The position numbers and the translations under genes were made by a program. DNA of 14,281 nucleotides from UBA11524 sp964547515 (lineage in GTDB: Bacteria > Bacillota > Clostridia > Christensenellales > Aristaeellaceae): assembly GCA_964547515.1 (NCBI GenBank), contig CAZJOA010000069.1, positions 1 through 14,281 on the forward strand, read 5' to 3'. Below the pieces are notes generated by a model that was given only the letters and a program-made list of their open reading frames with translations, was not told the DNA's origin and ran no database searches. Shown here one piece after another: positions 1 to 5,253 of the stretch; within the stretch, counting starts at the first letter, position 1; every line of letters starts with the position of its first letter.

Positions 1-40
1 GACCCATTTTCTCGCGATGGAGGGGGCGGAACTTCCATGC

Positions 41-58
41 AAGCAACGCGTGTTGCTT
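41..58. repeat. Perfect short inverted repeat
   Basis: AAGCAAC (41-47) and GTTGCTT (52-58) are exact reverse complements around a GCGT loop. No T-run follows on the plus strand, so it is not a standard plus-strand terminator. Nothing in the flanks identifies the gene that would end here, and the window starts only 40 bases upstream. Its role is unknown. Confidence 0.5.
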
Positions 59-96
59 TAAGGGGACAGTTCTGCTTACAGCGCCCGCGTGGGGGC

Positions 97-158
97 AAAA
101 AAGCCTCCCTTGTGCAAAGGGAGGTGGCCGAAATCTCTGATTTCGGACGGAGGGATTG
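97..158 (+). repeat. Dispersed double-hairpin repeat, clostridial type
   Basis: An A-run (97-102) is followed by two perfect hairpins and the tail GGAGGGATTG (149-158). Hairpin 1 pairs CCTCCCTT (104-111) with AAGGGAGG (117-124). Hairpin 2 pairs CCGAAATC (128-135) with GATTTCGG (139-146) around TCT. From memory, elements of the form A-run, CCTCCCTT hairpin, GGTGGC, variable hairpin, GGAGGGATTG are abundant in gut Clostridia genomes as short non-coding repeats. I could not search for copies, and there is no second copy in this window. Confidence 0.6.
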
Positions 159-203
159 CCCCCTCGTCCAGGTCGGACTACCGTCCGACAACGTCCTCGG
201 GGG
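159..203. repeat. Nested hairpin next to the dispersed repeat
   Basis: CCCCC (159-163) can pair with GGGGG (199-203). Inside it GTCGGAC (172-178) and GTCCGAC (183-189) pair perfectly around TACC. The structure starts directly after the preceding repeat and may be part of the same mobile or structured element. No coding frame in 1-366 looks real, so this stretch holds only repeat and promoter DNA. Confidence 0.4.
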
Positions 204-336
204 TCTTCGTCCCGTTTCCCGCGATTCGGCTGACTTCTCTTCCGTACATCGCCCCGCGCGACCATCGGCGAGGTACGTGCCGTCATCCTCGTTTGCGGTT
301 TTCGGGCGCGAAAAGCGACAAGTGGGACGCAGCCCC

Positions 337-365
337 TTGCATCGCGTCATCCGCCATGATATAAT
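337..365 (+). promoter_or_regulatory. Sigma-A-type promoter with extended -10
   Basis: The -35 is TTGCAT (337-342) and the -10 is TATAAT (360-365), with a 17-base spacer and a TG dinucleotide (357-358) placed as in an extended -10. It is the best promoter upstream of the small membrane protein and GtrA genes. Transcription would start near 371-373, downstream of the ATG at 367, which conflicts with that ATG being the translation start. Confidence 0.7.
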
Positions 366-366
366 T

Positions 367-627
367 ATGCTGCTGCCGGTTTTCGGGTGGGACTGGCTGG
401 TCGGCGCGGTGACCACGCTGACGGGCTTGTACGTCCACATGACGCCCGATCTCGCCTTGCAGCGGTCAATGTGGATGGGCATCCTGTGGGTGGTGGCGAG
501 CTACCTGCTCCAGCGCTGCGTGATCTATGGTCACACGGCGGACACCAATGCCTGGTACACCCGGATGTCCAGGCGGTATGGGCTGTACGCGGACGAAAAC
601 GAATCAGGAGATGACACCGATGAATAA
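367..627 (+). CDS. Small predicted membrane protein, unrecognised
   Basis: I do not recognise this 86-residue protein. It has a hydrophobic stretch near residues 5-25 (FGWDWLVGAVTTLTGLYV), a second near 35-54 (MWMGILWVVASYLL) and a charged, acidic C-terminal tail (ENESGDDTDE). The stop codon overlaps the GtrA start by 8 bases, so the two are probably translationally coupled and may work together at the membrane. The start is doubtful: ATG 367 sits 2 bases after a perfect TATAAT and has no Shine-Dalgarno sequence. Later in-frame candidates are GTG 409 and ATG 439, the latter giving 62 residues with one membrane segment. The reading frame stays open upstream to 37, but that extension runs through repeat DNA and does not look like protein. 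Confidence 0.5.
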   Translation: MLLPVFGWDWLVGAVTTLTGLYVHMTPDLALQRSMWMGILWVVASYLLQRCVIYGHTADTNAWYTRMSRRYGLYADENESGDDTDE

Positions 628-1018
628 GAATGTGCTGCAAGCGATCAAGTTCACGCTGTTCAGCATCAGCGCGGGGCTGATCCAGGTGGTCAGCTTTGCG
701 CTGTTCCACGATGTGCTGGGCTGGGAGAGCTACTGGATGAGCTACCTGCCCTCGCTGGTGCTCAGCGTGCTGTGGAATTTCACCTTCAACCGCAAGTATA
801 CCTTCAAGCCCACCGACCATGTGGCGCGGGACATGGCGCTGGTGGCGCTGTACTACCTGATCTTCACGCCAAGCACGACCCTTCTGGGGCATGCGCTGGA
901 GGGCGCGGGCTGGCATGCCTGGCTCATCGAGGCGCTGAACATGGTGCTGAACTTCGTGACGGAATTCCTTTTTCAGAAGTTCGTGGTGTATCGCGAAAAT
1001 CAGGCGGACAACAAGTAA
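620..1018 (+). CDS. GtrA-family membrane protein
   Basis: This 132-residue protein has four hydrophobic segments (about 11-30, 40-56, 71-90 and 97-115) and matches the GtrA/DPMS family layout. The two family signatures are visible: WNFTFNRKYTF at 52-62 and NMVLNFVTEFLFQKFVVYR at 107-125, each a helix end followed by an aromatic/basic turn. Known family members are thought to flip or help transfer lipid-linked sugars across the membrane for polysaccharide or teichoic acid decoration. The substrate here is unknown. Start ATG 620 was chosen because AGGAG (606-610) lies 9 bases upstream; the frame is open further up to 527, but inside the upstream gene. No glycosyltransferase partner is present in the window. 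A strong terminator follows 9 bases after the stop. Confidence 0.88.
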   Translation: MNKNVLQAIKFTLFSISAGLIQVVSFALFHDVLGWESYWMSYLPSLVLSVLWNFTFNRKYTFKPTDHVARDMALVALYYLIFTPSTTLLGHALEGAGWHAWLIEALNMVLNFVTEFLFQKFVVYRENQADNK

Positions 1019-1027
1019 GCCGCACCG

Positions 1028-1062
1028 GGTCGTGTCTCCGCAGGGGGACGCGGCCTTTTTTT
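1028..1062 (+). terminator. Rho-independent terminator after GtrA gene
   Basis: The RNA of 1028-1039 pairs with 1044-1055 as a continuous 12-bp stem that includes four G-U pairs. The loop is four bases, and seven T follow (1056-1062). It ends the GtrA transcript before the convergent anti-sigma gene. Confidence 0.85.
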
Positions 1063-1106
1063 GCGCATGCGCCCCGAATATCCGGCAGAGGAGCCTCCGC
1101 CCCCGC

Positions 1107-1133
1107 AAAAAGTGCGCCCCCGAAGAGGCGCAC
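1107..1133 (-). terminator. Rho-independent terminator of the sigma/anti-sigma operon
   Basis: Read on the minus strand, GTGCGCC (1133-1127) pairs with GGCGCAC (1118-1112) and is followed by a T-run (1111-1107). It lies 13 bases after the anti-sigma stop. Together with the plus-strand terminator at 1028-1062 it separates two convergent transcripts. Confidence 0.8.
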
Positions 1134-1146
1134 CAGTCGTGCTGAT

Positions 1147-2328
1147 TCACTTGGTCAGGGGGAGGACGATGGCCTCCTCGGGCTTTGCACCGGCATGGCG
1201 GTACACGGGGACGAGCTTCAGCTCCTTCGCTTCGCCGCTGATGCGGTAGCACACATCGTAGGTCAGCGGATCGCCGCCCACGCCGCCGTTGAGATTCCAT
1301 TCCTCTGTGGGGACACCGTCCTCATAGAGCAGCCAGTCGGTGATGACATCCGCGTCCTTGAAGGCGGCTTCGTCAAAGGTGAAGTAAGCCTTCCAGTCGT
1401 CCGGGCAGGTGGTCATGCGGATGCAGCCGCTCATGTCGATGGCGCTGATGGTGATGTCCGCCTCAGCCGTCCAGGTGTCGGTCTGCTGCCCGGCATGGAT
1501 GCTTACGGCGGAGGTGTCCTTCTGCACGGTGAAGGTCGGCCAGGCGGTTTCGTCCGGGCGGGACGTGGCCATGTACAGGCCGTCCGCCGTCTGGTAATAG
1601 GTGGTCTGCGTGGTGTAGATGCCGATGGCCACGGTCAGCTCGTCCGCCGCGAGCTCCTCCGGCACTTCGCATTCCTTCCAGCAGACCATCCGCCCCTTTT
1701 CGTCGATGTATTCGCCGCTGCCGATGATGTTCAGCGTGTCGTCACCCACATCCAGGTTGTCGTGCACGTTGACACGGGTGACCCTCGCCCATCGGGGCGC
1801 AGAGCCATCGAGCCAGGCGGCCATCTGCTTGCCGCTTTCGCCCCATTCGCCGAAGGTCTCGCCGTACCTTTCGCCGGGGAATTCCATGTCGTACTTCTCC
1901 ACGCCCGGGTCGCCCTCGCCGAACGCCCGCTGGTCATACGCGCCCTCCACGGTGTAGGAGATGAACACGCGCGCGCCGTCGTAGTAGCTCTGGCGGACGG
2001 TGACGGTCACGCCGCCGGGGGTGGTGTGGGTCAGGGCGACGGGGTTCGCGACGGCATCCAGGCCGGGAAGGCGCGTATCGGCATCCTCCTGCTGCCCCAG
2101 CTGACCAAAGAGCCCCAGCTCCGCCGCCACGGCGACGCTGGTGGTGAACAGAACCAGGATCAGGGCGAAGATCAGCCCCAGGTTCATTTTGCGCTTCATT
2201 TTCGTTTCTCCCTTCGCGGCACGCAGGATCTCCGCCCGCTGGGAGGGCAATGCGTCCACGCCGGTGAGGCATGCATCCATGGCTTCCCGGATCGTCTTGT
2301 CGGATGGCTTCATATCGGATGGATTCAT
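1147..2328 (-). CDS. Membrane-anchored anti-sigma factor, DUF4179-like
   Basis: This 393-residue protein has a short cytoplasmic N-terminus (1-47), one transmembrane helix (about 49-69, LGLIFALILVLFTTSVAVAA) and a long extracytoplasmic domain rich in beta-strand-like segments (70-393). This is the layout of the DUF4179-type anti-sigma proteins of Firmicutes, which hold a partner ECF sigma factor at the membrane until an outside signal arrives. No zinc anti-sigma motif (HxxxCxxC) is present, so the sigma-binding part would be the short N-terminus. ATG 2328 overlaps the sigma stop as ATGA and has AAGGAGGGG (2344-2336) 7 bases upstream, which fixes the start. The family name is from memory of the layout. 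The anti-sigma role rests on gene order and topology; the signal is unknown. Confidence 0.75.
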   Translation of the reverse strand: MNPSDMKPSDKTIREAMDACLTGVDALPSQRAEILRAAKGETKMKRKMNLGLIFALILVLFTTSVAVAAELGLFGQLGQQEDADTRLPGLDAVANPVALTHTTPGGVTVTVRQSYYDGARVFISYTVEGAYDQRAFGEGDPGVEKYDMEFPGERYGETFGEWGESGKQMAAWLDGSAPRWARVTRVNVHDNLDVGDDTLNIIGSGEYIDEKGRMVCWKECEVPEELAADELTVAIGIYTTQTTYYQTADGLYMATSRPDETAWPTFTVQKDTSAVSIHAGQQTDTWTAEADITISAIDMSGCIRMTTCPDDWKAYFTFDEAAFKDADVITDWLLYEDGVPTEEWNLNGGVGGDPLTYDVCYRISGEAKELKLVPVYRHAGAKPEEAIVLPLTK

Positions 2329-2834
2329 TCGTCAGCCCCTCCTTCCAGCGCAATGCGCAGGGCAATGCGCGCCTTTTTCAATCGGTTGATGACGGCCGGC
2401 GGGGTGATCCGCAATGCGGCCGCCGTTTCTCTCACGGTCATCCCCTGATCGCAGTGCAGCAGCACCACCGCCTTGTACTTCGGCGGCAGCGCCAGGATTG
2501 CGTTCATCAGGGCGATATGCTCCACGCTGGGCGGCGGCACGGGCAGGGGCAGATCATCCACCGAGACGGATGCATCCACATGCCGCAGCCAGCCGCTGCG
2601 CCGCATATCCTTGCAGGTGTTGATGGCAATGCGCATCAGCCAGGTCTTTTCCGATGCGTCGGCGCGGAATCTGTCCATGCTGCGGTACGCCTTCAGAAAA
2701 GTCTCCTGCACCGCGTCCTGGGCGAGGCTCGCGTCTCCCAGGATCACCGCGCATACCCGGCGCAGATCATGCTCGTAGGTCTGCACCATGCGGTTGAGTG
2801 CTTCCTCCCTGTCCGGGCCCTGGACTGGAGTCAT
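2325..2834 (-). CDS. ECF RNA polymerase sigma factor
   Basis: This 169-residue protein, of normal length for an ECF sigma factor, has sigma region 2 at about 15-82 (AQDAVQETFLKAYRSMDRFR, then KTWLMRIAINTCKD, the core-binding and -10 recognition helices). Sigma region 4 is at about 105-158, with the helix-turn-helix MTVRETAAALRITPPAVINR for -35 recognition. Regions 1 and 3 are absent, as in the ECF group. It directs RNA polymerase to a small stress or envelope regulon and is probably held inactive by the overlapping downstream anti-sigma factor. Start ATG 2834 has AAAGGAGG (2850-2843) 8 bases upstream. An ECF-like promoter just upstream suggests that it activates its own operon. Confidence 0.93.
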   Translation of the reverse strand: MTPVQGPDREEALNRMVQTYEHDLRRVCAVILGDASLAQDAVQETFLKAYRSMDRFRADASEKTWLMRIAINTCKDMRRSGWLRHVDASVSVDDLPLPVPPPSVEHIALMNAILALPPKYKAVVLLHCDQGMTVRETAAALRITPPAVINRLKKARIALRIALEGGADE

Positions 2835-2860
2835 GTCCCTCGCCTCCTTTCATTGGATTA

Positions 2861-2887
2861 GACGATGGGGGAAGGGGTGTTGTTAAA
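2861..2887 (-). promoter_or_regulatory. Possible ECF-type autoregulatory promoter
   Basis: On the minus strand, TTTAAC (2887-2882) and CGTC (2864-2861) are separated by 17 bases. An AAC box at -35 with CGT(A/C) at -10, spaced 16-17, is the general pattern of Firmicute ECF promoters. No sigma-A-like promoter was noticed in the same region. A seven-A run on the minus strand (2906-2900) lies upstream and could act as an UP element. The start codon is 27 bases downstream of the -10. Confidence 0.5.
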
Positions 2888-2971
2888 GCGGCGGCGGACT
2901 TTTTTTCGGTGCATCCGGCGAGAAAATGAAGAAAATCGCATCGGAACGGGCAAAAAATCCGCATCAGCCCC

Positions 2972-3000
2972 TTGCAAAAGGGACGAAAGTCTGGTATAAT
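2972..3000 (+). promoter_or_regulatory. Promoter of the rpsF-ssb-rpsR operon
   Basis: TTGCAA (2972-2977), a 17-base spacer and TATAAT (2995-3000) with the extended -10 TGG (2992-2994) form a strong sigma-A promoter. Transcription would begin near 3007, leaving a leader of about 60 bases before rpsF. Confidence 0.85.
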
Positions 3001-3019
3001 CCTTAATTGGCACATCCTT

Positions 3020-3043
3020 GCGATGCACAAAAGGATGCATCGC
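3020..3043 (+). promoter_or_regulatory. Hairpin in the rpsF leader
   Basis: GCGATGCA (3020-3027) and TGCATCGC (3036-3043) form a perfect 8-bp stem with an 8-base loop. It lies between the predicted transcription start and the rpsF ribosome binding site. Leaders of this operon in many bacteria bind the S6:S18 complex for feedback control. I do not see the CCG element typical of that motif, so identity with it is not shown. Confidence 0.5.
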
Positions 3044-3066
3044 CAAAAGTCCAAGAGGAGGTGAAA

Positions 3067-3465
3067 ATGATGAATAGGTATGAACTGACCTACATCATCG
3101 ATACTGCACTGGAAGAGACCGCTCGTAAGGAACTGATCGAGAAGGTGTCTGCCCTGATTGCTGCTAACGGTGGTGAGGTGGAAACCGTTAATGAGGAGCC
3201 CTGGGGCAAGGGTGCGAAGCGCCTGGCCTATCCCATTAACTACAAGACCGAGGGCTGGTACGTGCTGGTGACCTTCAAGGCACCCGCTGAGCTGCCCCGC
3301 GAGCTTGAGCGTAACCTGGAGATCTACGACAGCGTCCTGCGCTATCTGATCGTGAAGCTGGAGGTCAAGAAGAGCAGCGTGAAGCCTCGCGCCGCCCGTC
3401 CTGTGGCCGCTCCCGCCGTGGAGACTCCCGCTGAGGAGACCGCTCCCGCTGCTGACGCTGAGTAA
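3067..3465 (+). CDS. rpsF: 30S ribosomal protein S6
   Basis: The protein has 132 residues. The N-terminal 97 or so form the typical S6 fold (RYELTYIIDTALEE at the start, then PWGKGAKRLAYPINYKTEGWYVLV and LRYLIVKLE). S6 binds S18 and the central domain of 16S rRNA in the platform of the small subunit. A tail of about 35 residues rich in Ala, Pro and Glu extends the C-terminus, ending AADAE; such tails vary between species. AGGAGGTG (3056-3063) precedes two adjacent ATG codons (3067 and 3070); the first is taken, but the second is almost as well placed. The gene uses many CGT, GGT and GCT codons, unlike the GC-ending codons of its neighbours, as expected for a highly expressed gene. It is first in the rpsF-ssb-rpsR operon. 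Confidence 0.97.
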   Translation: MMNRYELTYIIDTALEETARKELIEKVSALIAANGGEVETVNEEPWGKGAKRLAYPINYKTEGWYVLVTFKAPAELPRELERNLEIYDSVLRYLIVKLEVKKSSVKPRAARPVAAPAVETPAEETAPAADAE

Positions 3466-3488
3466 GGCATCATCAAAGAGGTAAGAAC

Positions 3489-3902
3489 ATGAATAAGATC
3501 ATCCTCATCGGCAACCTGACCCGTGACCCCGAATCCCGTACCACGCCCAGCGGCCATACGGTGTGCAATTTCGACATTGCCGTCAATGAGCGCCGCGGCG
3601 GACAGGAAAGCACCGTCTATTTCCGCATTGCTGCGTGGGACAAGACGGGTGAATCCTGCCAGCGGTATCTGAGCAAGGGTCGCAAGGTCTTTGTGTCCGG
3701 GCCTTTGTCCGCCCGTACCTATCAGGCGAACGATGGATCGACCCGTGTTTCCCTCGAGGTCAATGCCAACGACGTCGAATTCCTGTCCTCCCGCAATGAT
3801 GACCAGGCCGGTGGCTACAGCGCCCCCGCTGCCTCCGCTCCCGCCCCCATGGCGCAGAACAGCGGCTTCACTGCGGTCGAGACGGACGAACTGCCCTTCT
3901 GA
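3489..3902 (+). CDS. ssb: Single-stranded DNA-binding protein
   Basis: The 137-residue protein has an OB-fold in residues 1-105 with the family start MNKIILIGNLTRDPE and the strand region STVYFRIAAWDK. A flexible Ala/Pro/Ser linker follows, and the acidic tip DELPF at the C-terminus is the docking site for replication and repair proteins. It coats single-stranded DNA during replication, recombination and repair, normally as a tetramer. AGAGG (3476-3480) lies 8 bases before ATG 3489. The gene sits 23 bases after rpsF and 91 bases before rpsR, the standard Firmicute arrangement in which SSB is made from the ribosomal operon. Confidence 0.97.
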   Translation: MNKIILIGNLTRDPESRTTPSGHTVCNFDIAVNERRGGQESTVYFRIAAWDKTGESCQRYLSKGRKVFVSGPLSARTYQANDGSTRVSLEVNANDVEFLSSRNDDQAGGYSAPAASAPAPMAQNSGFTAVETDELPF

Positions 3903-3993
3903 TCTTCGGCCATCCCTGCTTGCATGGATGCGCTGCAGGATCGCGGCAGAATCTCTACATTACGCAATATAGCTTGTAAAGGAGGTCATCCTC

Positions 3994-4251
3994 ATGTCTG
4001 AAGAACGTACTGAGCGTCGGCCCCGTCCCCGTGGCGGTCGCCGTCCCCGTCGCAAGGTCTGCGCTTTCTGCGTGGACAAGATCGAATACATCGATTACAA
4101 GGACGTGAATCGTCTGCGTCGCTTCATCAACGAGCGCGGCAAGATCCTGCCCCGCCGGATGAGCGGCAACTGCGCCAAGCATCAGCGTCAGCTGAGTGAG
4201 GCCATCAAGCGCGCCCGTGCCATCGCGCTGCTGCCCTACACCGTTGACTGA
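3994..4251 (+). CDS. rpsR: 30S ribosomal protein S18, zinc-type
   Basis: This 85-residue protein begins with an Arg/Pro-rich tail (5-21), followed by the conserved S18 core KVCAFCVDKIEYIDYKDV and LRRFINERGKILPRR. It ends with GNCAKHQRQLSEAIKRAR. S18 pairs with S6 on the platform of the small ribosomal subunit. Cys23, Cys26, Cys60 and His63 form a CxxC...CxxH set, so this is probably the zinc-binding form of S18. AAAGGAGG (3978-3985) lies 8 bases before ATG 3994. It is the last gene of the operon and a strong terminator follows. The 91-base gap from ssb shows no clear promoter. Confidence 0.97.
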   Translation: MSEERTERRPRPRGGRRPRRKVCAFCVDKIEYIDYKDVNRLRRFINERGKILPRRMSGNCAKHQRQLSEAIKRARAIALLPYTVD

Positions 4252-4271
4252 GTCTGATCCAGCGAAACGCG

Positions 4272-4300
4272 CCCCCGACCTGCATGGGTCGGGGGTTTTT
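4272..4300 (+). terminator. Rho-independent terminator after rpsR
   Basis: CCCCCGACC (4272-4280) pairs perfectly with GGTCGGGGG (4287-4295) around a six-base loop, followed by TTTTT (4296-4300). It closes the ribosomal operon. On the opposite strand the T-run is poor, so it is a weak terminator for the convergent thymidine kinase. Confidence 0.93.
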
Positions 4301-4322
4301 GCGTGCCCGGAAAACGGCTTTG

Positions 4323-4904
4323 TCACTGTCCGCGGCTGATTTTCGTCAGCGCGTCGCCCAGGTCGCCGGTGTGGAAGTGCTTGCGGCACAGGCTGACATA
4401 CTGACTCGAGCCGCCCAGGAGGATCTGATCCCCCTCCTTGACCACCCGCCCGTCCACAACGCGCGCATTGCACACTGCCTTGCGTCCGCACCAGCAGATG
4501 GTCTTGACCTCCTCGATGGAGTCCGCCCATGCCATCAGCCATAAGCTGCCCTCAAAGAGGTTCTCCTGGAAGTCCGTCCGCAAGCCATAGCAGATCACCG
4601 GGATGTTCAATTCGTCCACGATGTGCACCATCAGCTGCACCTGCGCCTTGGTCAGGAACTGTGCCTCATCCACGATGACGCAATCATACCCCCGCGCCAG
4701 GTCGAGGGTCACATCCTCCACAAAGACGCATTCGGCGGACAGTCCGCACCGCGAACGCACCGTCGTCGCGCCGTCACGGTTCTCCAGCTTCGGCTTCAGC
4801 ATGAGCACCCGCTGACCCCGCTCCCGGTAGTTGTACTGCACCATGATGGCGTTGGCCGTCTTGCTGGAGCCCATCGCGCCGTAGCGGAAGTAGAGCTTCG
4901 CCAC
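4323..4904 (-). CDS. tdk: Thymidine kinase, type II
   Basis: This 193-residue protein phosphorylates thymidine to dTMP with ATP in the pyrimidine salvage pathway of the cytoplasm. Visible motifs are the Walker A loop GAMGSSKT (9-16), the catalytic/Mg region DEAQF (79-83) and YGLRTDF (106-112). Probable zinc ligands are Cys137 and Cys139 (CWCG) plus Cys173 and His176 (CRKH). Length and order fit the bacterial type II family. The start is GTG 4904 (first residues xAKLYFRYGAMGSSKT), which places the P-loop at the usual distance from the N-terminus. The ribosome binding site is weak, with GGAAGGGCGG (4923-4914) overlapping the usual distance. The gene converges on rpsR and has its own upstream region next to an assembly gap. 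Confidence 0.95.
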   Translation of the reverse strand: MAKLYFRYGAMGSSKTANAIMVQYNYRERGQRVLMLKPKLENRDGATTVRSRCGLSAECVFVEDVTLDLARGYDCVIVDEAQFLTKAQVQLMVHIVDELNIPVICYGLRTDFQENLFEGSLWLMAWADSIEEVKTICWCGRKAVCNARVVDGRVVKEGDQILLGGSSQYVSLCRKHFHTGDLGDALTKISRGQ

Positions 4905-4931
4905 AAAAACGCACCGCCCTTCCTTATAGCA

Positions 4932-4948
4932 CCCCCCCTTTGGGGGGG
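4932..4948. repeat. C7-TTT-G7 hairpin upstream of tdk
   Basis: CCCCCCC (4932-4938) and GGGGGGG (4942-4948) form a perfect 7-bp stem around TTT, directly joined to a heptad array. A TGCTATAAG sequence on the minus strand (4932-4924) could serve as an extended -10 for tdk. In that case the hairpin would sit within the promoter spacer, and no good -35 is visible. Confidence 0.4.
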
Positions 4949-4993
4949 AATTATGAATTGTGAATGAGGAATTATGAATTGAGAATGTGGGAC
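4948..4993 (+). repeat. Heptanucleotide array, six units (left of gap)
   Basis: Six consecutive 7-base units of the form GAATNNN (GAATTAT, GAATTGT, GAATGAG, GAATTAT, GAATTGA, GAATGTG), then GGAC, ending at the run of N. The same 49 bases (4945-4993) recur exactly after the gap. Confidence 0.85.
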
Positions 4994-5093
4994 NNNNNNN
5001 NNNNNNNNNNNNNNNNNNNNNNNNNNNNNNNNNNNNNNNNNNNNNNNNNNNNNNNNNNNNNNNNNNNNNNNNNNNNNNNNNNNNNNNNNNNNN
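4994..5093. other. Assembly gap of 100 N
   Basis: There are exactly 100 N, the usual placeholder for a gap of unknown size. The 49 bases before it (4945-4993) equal the 49 bases after it (5094-5142). The two contig ends may therefore simply overlap, and the true missing length may be nil. Confidence 0.95.
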
Positions 5094-5096
5094 GGG

Positions 5097-5142
5097 GAAT
5101 TATGAATTGTGAATGAGGAATTATGAATTGAGAATGTGGGAC
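5097..5142 (+). repeat. Heptanucleotide array, six units (right of gap)
   Basis: This is an exact copy of the array at 4948-4993. Positions 5098-5125 match the reverse complement of 5210-5237 at 23 of 28 bases, so it faces the array at 5211-5238 as an imperfect inverted pair. Between the pair, TTGCGCCGCCGA occurs twice (5146-5157, 5167-5178) and CCGTC/GACGG form a small hairpin (5183-5195). Confidence 0.85.
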
Positions 5143-5210
5143 TGATTGCGCCGCCGATGTCGGACCTTGCGCCGCCGAATGGCCGTCGCCGACGGAAAGG
5201 CCGCACAAAC

Positions 5211-5238
5211 CAAATTCCTCATTCCTAATTCCTAATTT
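5211..5238 (-). repeat. Heptanucleotide array, inverted
   Basis: The plus strand reads CAAATTC, CTCATTC, CTAATTC, CTAATTT: four units of the same heptad family on the minus strand. It lies 16 bases downstream of the GH3 stop codon. The tdk-GH3 intergenic region (4905-5253) holds only this paired repeat, the gap and possible tdk promoter signals. Confidence 0.8.
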
Positions 5239-5253
5239 CATTAAAGGCAACGC

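Noticed and set aside
37..366. Longer N-terminus for the first small membrane protein
   Set aside because: The sequence is the dispersed repeat and hairpin DNA, and a strong promoter lies between it and the plausible part of the gene.
378..387. GGTTTTCGGG repeated at 297-306 and 378-387 on either side of the promoter
   Set aside because: A 10-base direct repeat without further extension or symmetry could easily be chance.
772..2448. Long plus-strand open frame (558 codons) across GtrA and the anti-sigma gene
   Set aside because: It is antisense to the anti-sigma gene and crosses two terminators; composition is His/Arg/Gly/Ala-rich, typical of shadow frames in GC-rich DNA, with no ribosome binding site.
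4948..5238. CRISPR-like array
   Set aside because: The units are 7 bases and contiguous without spacers, and no cas gene is present.
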